Part shown: positions 34,487-48,998 of the stretch, piece by piece | How the letters are laid out: each line of letters starts with the position of its first letter | Numbering within the stretch: position 1 is the first letter of the stretch | Assembly (NCBI GenBank): GCA_033030425.1 | Contig: JAUFSD010000001.1 | Location: 1,116,001 to 1,180,000 of the forward strand | Length of the DNA: 64,000 nucleotides | Direction of reading: 5' to 3' | Source: Verpa conica | Lineage: Eukaryota; Ascomycota; Pezizomycetes; Pezizales; Morchellaceae | Position numbers and translations under genes: made by a program | Notes under the pieces: generated by a model | Told to the model about the DNA's origin: nothing | Seen by the model: the letters and a program-made list of their open reading frames with translations, nothing else | Databases searched by the model: none

Positions 34487-36060
34487 GAAAACTGTCGTTT
34501 CGGATTCGGATTTTCTCTTTTCTTTTTTCTTTTTCTTTTTTGCTTCATGATAATAAAATGAAATGTCTGGCAAAAGTTCACAATTAAAAAAATATATAGA
34601 AGGACACCTCACTTAATGTAAACTTATCCCGTGATAGACTCATTCCTCGTTACCATTCTTAGTCATGGTGGCCTTTACAAACCTTCTACGGATATATGTT
34701 GTGCATATTTGAGTAATGATATCATAATGATATCCAGTGTTGAGATATAGCGCGGAAGTTGATAGGGACCTATCCTGCTCTAACCTACATAGCTTAATTG
34801 TTAGGATACTTGTGCTCCTAACGTACTGCGCCTTCCTGGCTCATTTTAGGTGGGTATTTAATCAAAGAGATATTTACCTATTATACCCGTTAGGGACCGC
34901 TCGATGGAGGATGGTGATACTGGAGCATATCATCGCAAAAAACATATTACTGGGCCTCTATAAAGAGAAGTAAGATGAGCATAGATGACCTTCAAAGCAA
35001 TGCCTCTAAACAGATAACAATATAGGTGGCCCTGGAGTACTCATAGTTGGCTGACATTTGTATTTTGCTCATTAAAGAAAACAGATCCAATAGTTGACCC
35101 TGACAGGGCGGGGAGGATCAACAAACATGCTTAGGAGTTTTTTTAGGTTGAAGGTAATTAAATAGCGGTAATAACTATGGTGCGCGCAGTTATAACCCCG
35201 GACCAACATTTTGAGCCGATATTCCAACACAACTAATGGATAGAATTTTCTATAAAAACTTGGGAAACTTTCTAATATACTATTAAAGCTTCTCAAGTTT
35301 TTATAGGCCATTAGGGGCTATAGTTGTTGTGGAATAAAACCTCAATTTTGGGTGTGAAAAGTGTCATATGGAACAGTTCCCTATTATACCCAGACCATGA
35401 CCAGATGTACTTAGGTATATTTTTTCAGTATTATATATTAAAGTGCTGTTTTTCATTCTAAGAATACTGGGGTATACTCTTTAAGTCACTGAAGATCTTT
35501 TGGAAGTGTTATAAGAGAGTTTATATTTTTGAGGGGAAGTAGTCAACAATATTAGGCATACATGCGCATACTTGGGCATACTTGGGCATACTTTGGCGCT
35601 TTTAAGCATGATAGGCGTGTTCCAAGCCCAATTTTTATTGGTCCGGGTTTAAAACCGTGCGCACCATATATGTAATGTACTCCCTTTCTCTGGTAATGCT
35701 GACCTCCTCCAAAGTTACATGTAGTGCCTTTGTTTATTAGTTAATTTCCGATTAGCAGTGAGATAGGGTTTAGTCCTGGCTTATAAACGCGGCATTACTG
35801 AATAAAAATAAAAATATGGCTTGAATTAGCAGTATGCAGCAACACACCATTTATAATTGATCCTCTAGCCCTAAAATTTATGCCGAGCTTTATTTTCTCT
35901 GGCCTAAGCATAAATCGATATAGTAGATTCTATGAATTTATATAGTATTTAGGGCACATTGAGACGTGTGTTTTGTTGTGTTACATTTACTGGTAGAGAA
36001 ACCTATGAGTATTGTGAAGGCTTGAAGTATTTTGCTGACTGATTGTGGGCAAGTCAAGAT
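34487..36060. other. Gene-free A+T-rich region
   Basis: The 3' region of RPS23 is followed by A+T-rich sequence without gene-like frames. A small hairpin (arms near 35251 and 35296, around AAAAACTTG) is the only structure noted. Confidence 0.45.
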
Positions 36061-37076
36061 CATCAGCAAAAAAAAAAAAACTCTCCGGGAGATTGTCATC
36101 GCCCAAGCGGAGAAAGTTCGCCCCGCTCTCCTGGAGAGCGCTGCCAACCCCTTAGCACCCGGGCGAGGGGCCATCGCCCCCAGTCTCCTGGAGAGGTGCT
36201 GGTGTTACCCGGCCGTACCACATTAACGCGCCTGCAACCCCTCTCCCCCAGCACCCCCCACCCACTCACTACCACTCTATGAACCTATGCTAACTATTGA
36301 GAACAGCGCCTTATAGCACCGCCAGCAGTAGCCCCCCCCCAGCGGCTGTACCGGTACGAACATCTCATGTCTGACGCGTCAATGTGACCTCCAGAGAACC
36401 CCCAGCGCGACAGCTGCAGCAGGACCTCCAGCAAGACTCCCAGCAAGCCTCCAGCAGCCTTCAGCAGCCCCCGGGCCACCAAGCGAACAACCTACCCGTT
36501 CAGGTACGAACACTCTGGTTCGACACATCAACTGGACCTCGAGCTGCCTCTCAGCGCGACAGCGGCAGCAGGCAGCAAGCAGGCAAGCAGGCAAGCAGGC
36601 AGGCGGGGGGGTGGGGGATAGGCAGGTTATCTCCTATAAAGCAAACAACCTACCCATCACGGTACAAACCCTCCATGTCCTACGCGTCTATGGACCTTGA
36701 GCAGATCCTTGAGCAGACTCCCAGGCAGACTCCCAGGCAGACCCCCTCCAGCAACAGCTGGAGGCTCTCTCCTATAGAGCAAACAATGAACCCGGGGCGA
36801 AACAAACCTCCCGTGTCCGACGCGTCAACGTGACCCCAGAGAACCCCCAGCAGGACCCCCAGCAGCCTTCAGCAGCCCCCGGGCCACCAAGCGAACAACC
36901 TACCCGTTCAGGTACGAACACCCTTGGTCCGACAAGTTGACTGGACGTCGAGCTGCCTCCCAGCGCAGCAGCGGCAGGCAGGCAGGCGGCGGGGCAAGCG
37001 GGGGGGGAGCAGCGGGGAGGCAGCAAAGCAGGTATATTCTTGTATATAGATTAGATAGAACATAGAGAATAGAGAA

Positions 37077-38336
37077 TGTGATGATTTAACCATCGTCATA
37101 ACTAGTCTTAAGTACCTCTCCATATAGAGACACCTAAAGATCTCCCTTGAGGGATAGGACTAGCTATCCTATTCCGATCAATAGATACTAAGAAAAGTCA
37201 TTACTATGATAGCCCGATCCCTAAGCGAGCTGGCAAGCTCCTAGGACGGAGCGAAGCTCACCGTCGTTGGTATGCGACAGGAACCAGAGTAATGCGTCTG
37301 TAGCTTATAGCTACGGGAGATACTAGTACAATGAGACTGAAGCAGTTGCTTCCATGAACAGAGTTAAGCTCCTGTTCCTCTAGGAGGAATAACAACGGCT
37401 TCGCTGATGGCCAACCTTATGGGAGGCCGAGAGCCGTGAGACGAGAGCAAAGCTACGCTTAGTAGTTAGGGCCGCCAGCAAAAATAATAATAATTAACCT
37501 GGCGGCGTCACAAATCGAACCATACGGGGCTACGCCTTGTGCTTCGCCCTAAGGTTCTTATGGATCAAGATTACCTCTCCGCCACGCCCCCAGGTTGGAC
37601 TAGGAACGTGGGAAGGGAATCTAAGCAACGGCAGGAATCACCAGTGGGTTACCCTACCTAGGGGACTCTGTGTTTTCTAACACCCGCGAGGCACCCCACT
37701 GTGCCACCCGCCGTTTGCAGAGGGGGCCCCCCTGAGTTGCTGATTCCCTAACAAAAAGACAAGTTTTGGACCCCAAAAATAACCCCAAAACCGTCAGGAA
37801 AATTTGTCCAACCAAACCAAACTCGGAGGGTATATGGGGGACAGTGCTGCAAATCCATAGGTGCAATCGGATTTGAAATCGGACCATTTTAGCAATAGTT
37901 ACAGAGCTTTTAGTAACCAACACTTTTTAGTCGCTAGTCTATCGACCCCGCTAGTTCTTAGGGGCGCTCTAGACTCAGTTGATTTCTAAGCGCGGAGGAA
38001 TTGTTCCCCCGCTTCTTGGCAGCTTGCTCGCAATCAAAATCATAGCTTAAACCCGTCCTTCCCCCAGGACAATCATTCTTGCTAGTCAACGAACAACCGT
38101 TGTTCAGAGACCCTCATACTCTTTGCTAAAGACGTTTGTCTTCCCCTGGGAAGCAGAGCCTTTTAAAGTCTTTAGTTATCAACCCATTAAATCCTTATTC
38201 CTGTTTTGCCTAGGGACTGTCGACCTACCGGGTTGACGAGCGGTTCTAAGCCTCGCTGCTGAAGCTTCTCGTCAGAAAGGGAGGTTGTTGGTTTTTTTTG
38301 GTACGGCAGTACTCCCCTGGGAGTGCCCCCGTTACA
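37077..38336. repeat. LTR-like repeat family 1, copy C
   Basis: About 1260 bp, starting TGTGATGATTTAACC and ending GTGCCCCCGTTACA. It is closely similar to copies B and D. The flanks GAGAA and GCAGC do not match, so the insertion may have recombined with another copy. Confidence 0.75.
37500..37591 (-). ncRNA. tRNA-like sequence inside LTR-like repeat copy C
   Basis: The minus strand reads GGGGGCG, then A box TGGCGGAGAGG, then B box GGTTCGATTTG, ending GACGCCGCCA. The first and last seven bases of the block can pair at six of seven positions, as in an acceptor stem. The T arm pairs poorly, and there is no CCA. Confidence 0.45.
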
Positions 38337-38540
38337 GCAGCAGACCCCCTAGGATTCTCCCCAGGACCTCCAGCAAGCCTCCAGCACCCCCAGCAAGCCT
38401 CCAGCACCCCCAGCAAGCCTCCAGCACCCCAGCAAGTCTCTAGCAGCCTCCGGGCCACCAAGCGAACAACCTACCCGTGACGGTACGAACCCCCCATGTC
38501 CTACGCCTTGACGTGACCCCCAGACGACTCCCAGCGCGAC

Positions 38541-38650
38541 AGCAGGCAGCAAGCAAGCAAGCAGGCAAGCAGGCAGCAAGCAAGCAAGCAGGCAAGCAGG
38601 CAAGCAGGCAGCAAGCAGGCAGGCAGGCAGGCAGGCAGCAAGCAGGGGGC
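38541..38650. repeat. GCAGGCAA/GCAAGCAA tetranucleotide-type minisatellite
   Basis: Alternating AAGC and AGGC units form a tract of about 110 bp. Similar shorter tracts occur at 36570-36605 and 36970-36990. Confidence 0.85.
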
Positions 38651-38977
38651 AGGTGGGGAGGGGGGTAAAGCAGCAATATTTTGTATATAGACTAGAAAAT
38701 GTACATAGTAAAATAAATAAATTTTTGAAGACTCTGAACCGTGACTACCAGCGTGACTACCAGTGTGACTAGTAAGGCCCTCCCAGAAACGGCTATAGAG
38801 TCCCCTGACGCCTTCAGAGTCGACTATGGGAGCCTCTGAGGCTCTCCTGGGAGCTCTGACAGCTAGTCGAGTGTCTCTGAGACATATCCCGTCTCCTGAT
38901 TGTCGAATTCCACCAACTGTATTCTAAGCCTCAGATGCATCTGATGGATTTGAGAGAAACCTTCAAGTTTGCTGATG

Positions 38978-40618
38978 CTGCTGCTGTCGCTTAGGGGGTC
39001 TTTGTAACCGCCCCTGCTGTGTTACTTTGTTCTTTGTTTTACTTGTTTTGGATGCGGTTATGGCACTAACCATCTTGGGATTTCTTTATTGTTTCTTTGG
39101 ATCTATTTTACTATGTTTGGGAACCCCGCCGGAAGCGGAGCAATTATTGTACCGGGGTGGTACCGGATCTGAATGATCAGTATTTCTTTAGTGTTTTGAT
39201 CCTGGCATGGATCGGAGATTAGGGTACCGGGATCGGAGGAACATGACAGGAATGGAGGAATGGTTGTGCCGGATTATTTTTGATTACTGTTTACTTGTTT
39301 TTGGACCGGAGCATGGAATGCCCCGGCTAGTTTATGTATGTTTTTGTTTTAGTATAAAACCTGCCGTGTCTAGCTAGTTTTGGGTCGGCAGGATTCAGCT
39401 ACCTAAGTTAGTTATCAATATATGCAATTGACCGGCTACCTTTAGTTCACATCAGTATATTAGCCTACCGAGTCAAGTCTAGTTAGTCAATCTCTTTGAG
39501 ATAGCTACTAAGCTTAGCCTGAAACCTCCCCCTACCACAATTACCCCACTAGTAAGGTGCCGAGCAGCGCTTGCACCTTAACTAGTGTGTGATTGTGTTA
39601 CAGTCTTGCTGCTGCTGCTTAGGAGGTCCTGCTGCTGTCACTTCGGGGGTCTCAAGGACCCTGCTGCTGCCACCTGGAGGGAGTCTCAAGAGTCCTGCTG
39701 CTGTTGCCTGGAGAGTCTTGCTGCTATTGCTTAGGAAGTCTTGCTGCTGTTTCCTGGGGTGGGTCTTGAAAGTCCTGCTGCTGTTACTTGGGAGGGTTTC
39801 GAGAGTCTTGCTGCTGCTGCTTAAGGGGTCCTGCTGCTGCTGCTTAGGAGGTCTTGCTGCTGTCGCCTGGAGAGAGTCTTGACAGTCCTGCTACTGTCGC
39901 TTAGAGGTCCTGCTGCTGTCGTTTAGGGAATCTTGCTGCTGTCGCTTAGGGGTCCTCCTGCTGCTGTCGCTTAGAGGGTTCTTCTCCTGCTGCTTAGAAA
40001 GTCCTGCTGCTGTTGCTTGGCGGGGGTCTCGAGGTTCTTACTACTGGCACGACGCATTAGTAGAACGTGTCATCACATGGGTGAAAGGAAACAAGACAGC
40101 CTGCATATAAGTTAGCTTTTACTGTTCAAATAGTCATAGAGAAATAGAGGAGAGGGGTAGGGGAGAGGGGTAGGAAAAATGGTAGGGGGTAAGGGGTAGA
40201 CGTGGTGTAGTGCGATGAAGTGGGTGTGGTGTGATATGGTGTGTTCAGGAACTTAGAGAATTTTGGCGAAGTCCCTGGAGGAATAGCAGTAGGGCTTAGA
40301 GGTATCCAAGCAGGGTTAGGTGTATTCCAGTAGGGTTAGGGTTTGCGGAACGCACCTCCAAAACCTCGCTTGTTTTTCTGAAGAGAACGGTAGTTAATAA
40401 AGGCTAGTAATCTGCTGGTAGGAGGGAACAATGGTTCTCTCACAAGAAACATAATTTTAAGTAGTATGGTTCCCAGAGTCACTTGTGGGACGCTCCTGGT
40501 ACTGGCAGTGGTATGGTGACGCTTGAGGTGCTGGGGATGCTTGTGACGCAGGTGACTTCCTGTGATGCAACAGTTGCTACAGCAATTGTGTCAGGACACA
40601 ATTGCAGGTTTGCTGATA
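38978..40618 (-). mobile_element. CATCAG-family X-type element, reversed and truncated, with an LTR inside
   Basis: Read on the minus strand from 40618 it starts TATCAGCAAACCTGCAATTG and follows the X elements at 56952 and 58954 in order: CAACTGTTGC, the ATTGTTCCCTCC region, telomere-like CCCTAA motifs, and then the CAG-rich minisatellite. It stops at 38978, directly beside the TTTGCTGATG end of the neighbouring element, so its far terminus is lost. Confidence 0.65.
39003..39602 (+). repeat. Solo LTR, family 4
   Basis: 600 bp from TGTAACCGCCCC to GATTGTGTTACA, with perfect 5-bp duplications GTCTT at 38998-39002 and 39603-39607. A TATA box (TATAAAA, 39353-39359) lies in the second half. It is inserted in the CTG-rich repeat of the reversed X-type element. 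No internal region remains. Confidence 0.9.
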
Positions 40619-42356
40619 AATATCTAGAAATGTATATTTCAGTAGTTTTTGGTATTAGATTTTTGCATTCTGATACTTAATAGTTTTTCATGTGCAATAG
40701 TGGTTGTTTTCTTGCGATTTTAATTAACTCAAACTCTTAGAGGTAAATTCTAAAGCCTGTAAAAACTAGTAATATTTTTGACAAAATATAGTTGATATAA
40801 ACTATATATAGATTGGGTTTTTTGTTTTGTATATCAAGTACTTTTTATTGTTCTGGGTACAAAATATAGTATGTAGTAAAAACTATGATCTGAATATAAA
40901 TTGAGCTTAGTTATAAGCATTTTATATAGTGTAAATCCTCAGCTCCTTGGCTCCTATATATATGGGAATGCAATAAGAGAGGCTATGAGACTTATATATT
41001 TTCTAATATAATGTGTTATAAAATATATCTCATAGCTTTTATTTCTAGAAATCTGAAAATATGATATTAGAATAGAGTTATAGATACTTGTTTTTAATTT
41101 TGACAGGTTGAGGATTGAGGCTGGAACTTATACCTAGTTGCATTTATTCAACTATAAAGCAGAGGGCATGTAAGACGAGATATGAGTTATAGGACTAGAT
41201 TGAACAAAGTAGTACCTATGGTAGTAAATTCTCAAATTTTTGAGTCGTATTCCAGGTTCCTTGCTGCTGTTTATATGTAGGCTTGTAAAGATTCATAAAA
41301 ACAAATGATAAAAATACCGTATAATCTGAATAATTAATTCGATCTGCTATGTATGGTGCATGTGGTCTTAAAGATAATATAATACTGATGTTGATAGAAT
41401 ACTCCCTTGGAAATGACAAATTAATAAACTAAAAAATTAATAGCTTTCTATAATAGTACTAAAGCACTCTCTCTATTTATCGGGTTATAGGAACAGTTTT
41501 TGCAAAGTTATGTTGGCCTAAGCATGATTTGCAGAATTGCCAAGAGTGATATTCCACAGAATACACAGTAGTGACCAGATGCGCACATTTGCACTAAGCC
41601 AATAATTTCACTTTAAAGATTAATAATAATTTACACAACTATCTAGATATTACTTCAAGCATTGCTAGAGACTATGCCTGTAAAAGGCTTGCCTCTCATA
41701 TACTTATTTGTGATATTGTAAACAAAAAGCGGAACTGGCATATCTGGTCATGCCGGCGTATTTTATAGAATGTTCCACTTTCCCTTTTTTACACCCAAAA
41801 TTAGACCCTTATAACTTTACAACCAGAGCTTTTATAACAAAAAAAAAGATACAGAGCTTCTTTAGTACCATAAAAGGCCCCATATCTTTTTATGAGGTAA
41901 TGACTGTTGTGGTTGTGGAGTTATAAGAAATTGAAAACCGTGTCACTTTTATCACTGCATGCGCTATACGACCACGTCGGTCGGGGTAATGTGCGTAATT
42001 CATGGTAAAAAAATCTATATCAGTACAATTATCTACTTCTCTTACTCCAGTGCCTTCAATTCTCATGGCTGCAACTGTCCCAGCACCTGTTGTAGTGGGT
42101 CAGATTAGCTCAGATAATACGGTAGTTTACAGAAGAGACCACGCAACACAAGCTATGGCTCGATTCTAGCCAAGAACCGTTTGCATGCGGCTCTTAATCC
42201 CAACAGCGCCAAGACGGAATCTAGGCGTTGCCACGTCCCTGTAAGGGTTCCGACCAGATCGACCTCAAAAATTATCTAACCCGCTCAAACTCTCCCCCAT
42301 CCTATCCCTTCCTCCTTCCTCCTTCCTCCTCTCACAATTGCAGTTAGTTTGCTGTG
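40619..42356. other. Gene-free A+T-rich region and GET1 upstream region
   Basis: Up to about 41.9 kb the sequence is A+T-rich without gene-like frames. A stretch at about 40830-40930 (TTCTGGGTACAAAATATAG and around) recurs in diverged form near 63800. The last 300 bases are pyrimidine-rich and probably hold the GET1 promoter. Confidence 0.45.
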
Positions 42357-43115
42357 ATGGTTTCGCTTCTGGTGTTTGTCGTTATTTTGACAGCCATAAC
42401 ACATATCGTTAATACTCTTGGTGCTCAGCAGATCAATAGCCTGGTATGTTTCTCCTTATTCAAATGCGTTGGGCGGGAAACTAACTCTTGTCCGCTTCGC
42501 TAGTTGTGGTCGCTGTATAATTCACTACCAATAAGCTCCTCCAAGAACGATGTCGCGAGCAAGAAGGCTCTCCAACGGGAAGTTGTGGCACTCCGCGCGC
42601 AACTCCGGGCTACTAGCTCCCAGGACGAGTTCGCAAAATGGGCAAAGCTACAGAGAACCCTTGATAAAAAGAGCGCAGACTTGGAGAAACTGAGTAAGTT
42701 TTCACCCCCTCCTTTATCCCCAAACAGGTCATTTCTTTCCTGACCCCTAACAACTTACCTAGCATCCTCAATCTCTGCCGCTCGCCTCACTTTCGACTCT
42801 AAAACCCGGGTAGTTCGATGGACTCTCACATCCGGACTACGCTTCTTCGTCCTATTCTGGTATAATAAGCAGCCAATGTTCTGGATTCCAGAAGGGTGGG
42901 TTCCAGGATATGTCGAGTGGGGGCTGTCCTTTCCTAAAGCACCGATTGGTAGTGTATCGATCCAGGTCTGGAGCTTTGCAGTTGGACAGGTTGTGGCATT
43001 GCTTTCGGGGGTCGCGATATACTTCTTTGAGCTTTTGACTGCGAGGTTTGCAAGGACACCGGTTGTTGTACCAGCTACAGGACAGGACGTGGAGAAGGAG
43101 AAGAAAACGATATAA
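42357..43115 (+). CDS. GET1: Get1, receptor subunit for tail-anchored protein insertion, three exons
   Basis: Exons 42357-42443, 42504-42693 and 42763-43115 give 209 residues. Get1 (WRB in animals) forms the ER-membrane receptor with Get2, which takes tail-anchored proteins from Get3. The plan is as expected: an N-terminal membrane segment (VSLLVFVVILTAITHIVN), a cytosolic coiled coil (KKALQREVVALRAQL to TLDKKSADLEKL) that contacts Get3, then two more membrane segments (TSGLRFFVLFWY, and WSFAVGQVVALLSGVAIYFF). The motif FWYNKQPMFWIPEGWVPGY is strongly conserved in fungal Get1. The short first exon covers only the first membrane segment. Confidence 0.95.
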
Positions 43116-45987
<2,872 letters not shown>

Positions 45988-46611
45988 GGTGTGTGGGAGA
46001 GAGTGGTCTTTCTGGATTGTAGGATGAAGCCCATCTATTCAGTGCTCGTTTGATATTACTCACAATGCTGGGCTCACAGGGGATCACTCGATATGGATCC
46101 CTTTCAACAGAGGTAGCGATTGGATCATTATTGGTTAAGACTTCAACCCCGGAGGGGAGAATATAGTTAAACAGTAGCCACTGGAGGTGTAACACCTTTA
46201 TCAATCCAATTGTCACAATGTAGTAACTTTAAAAATGGCCAGAACTGACATCACCCTATCAGCGCCTGGGTAACAGGTCGAGTGATAGCTCAAGTGAGGA
46301 CCTTTGCAGGATTATTGATTGACAGTAAACGGATATATATCTACTAGCAGGTATCGTCTGGTAACGAAGCACACAAAAAGCACACAAAAGCAGTAGATAC
46401 AAGTTGACCCCAGAAGAAAAATAGAATTCCAAGTCCGATGTCAAAAATATGTCAAATCGAGGGTTGACTGTTAAAACAGTCATAGCAAAACGTAAAAAGG
46501 TAAAACCACTCCTTCCATCATACATCCATAACCAATCCCCTAACTTCCACAATACTCTGTGGCCGCCATTCTGCCGTTCCCGTGTCTAAAATAATTTGGG
46601 GGGGCTAAAGG
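45988..46611. other. Convergent 3' region between GLR1 and the SERF-like gene
   Basis: No gene was recognised. Both neighbours end here. Confidence 0.5.
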
Positions 46612-47186
46612 CTACTTTTTTTTTGGCGCATCGCCACTCCCGCCTGCTTTTGCAGCATCCGCTTTTCTCTTCTCTTCAGCTGTATTCCGGAGGTTAGGTC
46701 AGTATTTCCGGAATTATATCTTCGGTTTTTTTTAGCCCATCAAAGAAGGGGGAGGGGAAAGTCTGGCTTGAACCCGGGGCTTTTCTTGTTTTGGTGATGG
46801 TGTTGGCTGTGTCTTCGGACTGTAGTTTTCTATTTACCTTCTTGCTGTTTTTGACGCATGATCTGCGCGACCTGTTCTTTGTCGCGTTGCATTTCGGTTC
46901 CAGATTTCTGAAGCGTAGGATATCAGCTTGACGCTTTCCGGGCCAAGAAAGGGGAGGTGTAATGTATACCCCGTTTTTAGACCTCTGTTATAACCATAAT
47001 TGATGAGCTTTTTGCATTAGGTACGTCACTAGGCATGAATGGAGCTTACCTGCTGAGATGCAGCCTTCTGTGCCTTCAAACGATCTCGTTCACGCTGTGG
47101 TGAGCTAATGTTAGCGTGGCCCTAAGCTTTCTTATTAGATCCGGGGATGTGGTAAGAAAATAGCATACCTGATTACCGCGAGTCAT
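46612..47186 (-). CDS. SERF/4F5-family small protein, four exons
   Basis: Exons 47186-47169, 47094-47050, 46907-46838 and 46679-46612 give 66 residues. The start MTRGNQRERDRLKAQK is the hallmark of the 4F5/SERF family, with MTRGNQ encoded by an 18-nt first exon. A helical middle (GTEMQRDKEQVAQIMRQKQQ) and a Lys/Ala-rich end (AEEKRKADAAKAG...PKKK) follow. SERF proteins are small, highly charged and disordered, and influence protein aggregation and RNA-rich condensates. The gene is far shorter than its introns together, and no open frame longer than an exon shows it. Confidence 0.9.
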
Positions 47187-47958
47187 GGTGGGTCACTGTG
47201 ATGTGCTGGGTAGTTCTTGATAGAATAGTGAGTTGATATGTAGAGTTCAAATCTCTGGGTAGTGGAAAAAGAACGGGAAGGGGAGGGGAGAAGAAAGACT
47301 AAATGGGGACTTGCCAGGTGGGCGATGCCAGGGTCAGGGTTGTACCACCCTCAGCCTCACGAATCCCGATGTCGCTAATCGTGAGATCACGTGCTACTGC
47401 ACATCTTATTACAAGTGAAGATCTATTATTGACTGCTCTTGAAGAGATTTATGTGCATATAAAAGAGTTTTCTATTTAAAAATTTATCGTATAGTCATGG
47501 ATGGCTCTGGAAATACGCTGAGGAAATAGAATGAGTCAATAGGAGTCATTGTCATTCGCGTGCCCTATTCAGGTACACCTTCTTTCAATGAAAGCCGGCT
47601 CTCTCATTGACCCATTGAATTTCAACAATAAACATGCTAGCTACATTCATGATCCAAGGTAACCTCTACCCCCCGTGTACAAAGATACAACATAAGGTGG
47701 TTTTGCTACTGTTTACAGGTTGTACATAGTTGATTCCTTATAAACCCTCTCTTTCTTTTTTTTATACTTACTCTAAAAAAAAGAAGTATTAATCTATCTT
47801 GCCCTTTTTTTTTTTAAATAAAACTTCTTATTTAGTATTAAACTGAGCAACTGCCGGCAGCACACCTCTATTCAAGTTTCCTTCTTTCCGCTACACTCTC
47901 ATAAAGATATCTATAGCCACCTATAAAATCCGCAAAACACTCCAGTAGTTATAGATAA
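47187..47958. other. Divergent promoter region of the SERF-like and DUF7598-like genes
   Basis: The two genes are transcribed away from each other across about 770 bp, which contains T- and A-rich tracts (47750-47820). No gene was recognised. Confidence 0.5.
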
Positions 47959-48998
47959 ATGACTTCCAGAGGCTATATAATCCTGAACATCATCCGTGCT
48001 ATCAGTATCTTTTCTTTGTGTATGGCTATCGTTGCCTCTATCACCACCTTGGTCAAAAGCTTCATCTTGTCCAAAGTGCGGTCCCACAGTTTTGTTTCCC
48101 TCTTTATCTTACCTAAATTTGCTGAACCCACCGTGTTACAGTATTTCCTGTTTGATGTCTTGAATAACCTCATACTTGCTCTTTTCTGCCGTATGTATAG
48201 CCTTACCACTACTTTAATATCGGATTTCCTTGTTGACAAGTATAAAAGTGCTCCTTCTATTCTCAGAAATCTCGTTATTCAGCACGTACTATGAAAGACG
48301 ATGGCCTCTTTTCGGCCCTCAATCATCCCTCGTCAGTATTGGAGTCGCAGAGGTAGTTGTCGGGTTCCAGCTCCTCGGGATGATCAATGACTACACTGCC
48401 TCCAAGGAGACTATCATTGTCTCTTTTAATGCACTACTCATGGCTGCTGGTGTCGTTGTCTCTGCTACTGGTGTAGTCGTCTTTATTTCTGTGAATACCC
48501 CCATAGCCCCCTACATATACATTCCCTTACTAATTTATCACGCAGTCCTACGTATACTCCAACTCAATGACTCATACAACTGCCCGCACCGTCCGCTCTC
48601 GCGCCCATAACACCTTCCAAAGGGAAACTCCAAAGCCTATCCTAGCGCTGGAGCGGGTAATTACTGAGCCAACGAATATCGAGCACCCTCAAAGGTCCTA
48701 CTCGCAGTCCTCAAGGGCCCTCTCGTCGAGTCATGGGCTAGAAAGAACTCCCTCTGCAGCTTTGTGGGTTCCGGTGAGGTTAGGGGGAATTGAGGGATCT
48801 AATTCGATAGCTTCTAGTGTTAGTGGTAGGGGCCCACATTCTTATGCTACTGCGGGGGTGTCAAGGACACCGAAAGTGGAGGTGTATGATATATCTTATT
48901 TGGGGAGTTCAGAGGCTGGCGCTTCTAGTTTTTATTCTTCGAAACCCTCGCCGTCGGAATATAGCGTGAAGGTAAATCCTTATGCAAGGATCGATTAA
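47959..48998 (+). CDS. Four-segment fungal membrane protein (DUF7598-like), three exons
   Basis: Exons 47959-48190, 48267-48490 and 48546-48998 give 302 residues. The start (RGYIILNIIRAISIFSLCMA) is typical of an uncharacterised fungal membrane family. Hydrophobic segments lie at about residues 7-30 and 58-75. After FSTYYERRWPLFGPQSSLVS come two more segments (VAEVVVGFQLLGM and ALLMAAGVVVSATGVVVFIS). The remaining 150 residues are cytosolic-type, Ser-rich and disordered. The second intron (48491-48545) has a clear TTACTAAT branch site and CACGCAG acceptor. The function is unknown. Confidence 0.75.

Larger units (their letters stand above)
36061..38977. mobile_element. CATCAG-family element(s) with an LTR-like repeat inside; ends do not match
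   Basis: The block starts CATCAGCAAAAAAAA at 36061 and ends TTTGCTGATG at 38977. The flanks (AT and CT) are not a duplication, so the two ends may come from different elements. The interior has several copies of a unit containing CAAGCGAACAACCTACCCGT, then GGTACGAAC and a GACGCGTC-like palindrome (around 36480, 36640, 36780, 36890 and 38460). It also has CCCCCAGCA and GCAGGCAA minisatellites and the LTR-like copy C. Similar units occur at 56515 and 56655 in the other nest. Confidence 0.55.

Noticed and set aside
38240..38676. Frames rich in Ala/Cys/Leu or Lys/Gln/Ala
   Set aside because: They translate GCAGGCAA-type microsatellite sequence on both strands.
36061..38977. A complete transposon bounded by CATCAGCAAA and TTTGCTGATG
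   Set aside because: The flanks AT and CT do not match and the right flank belongs to a different X-type element, so the ends are probably from two insertions.
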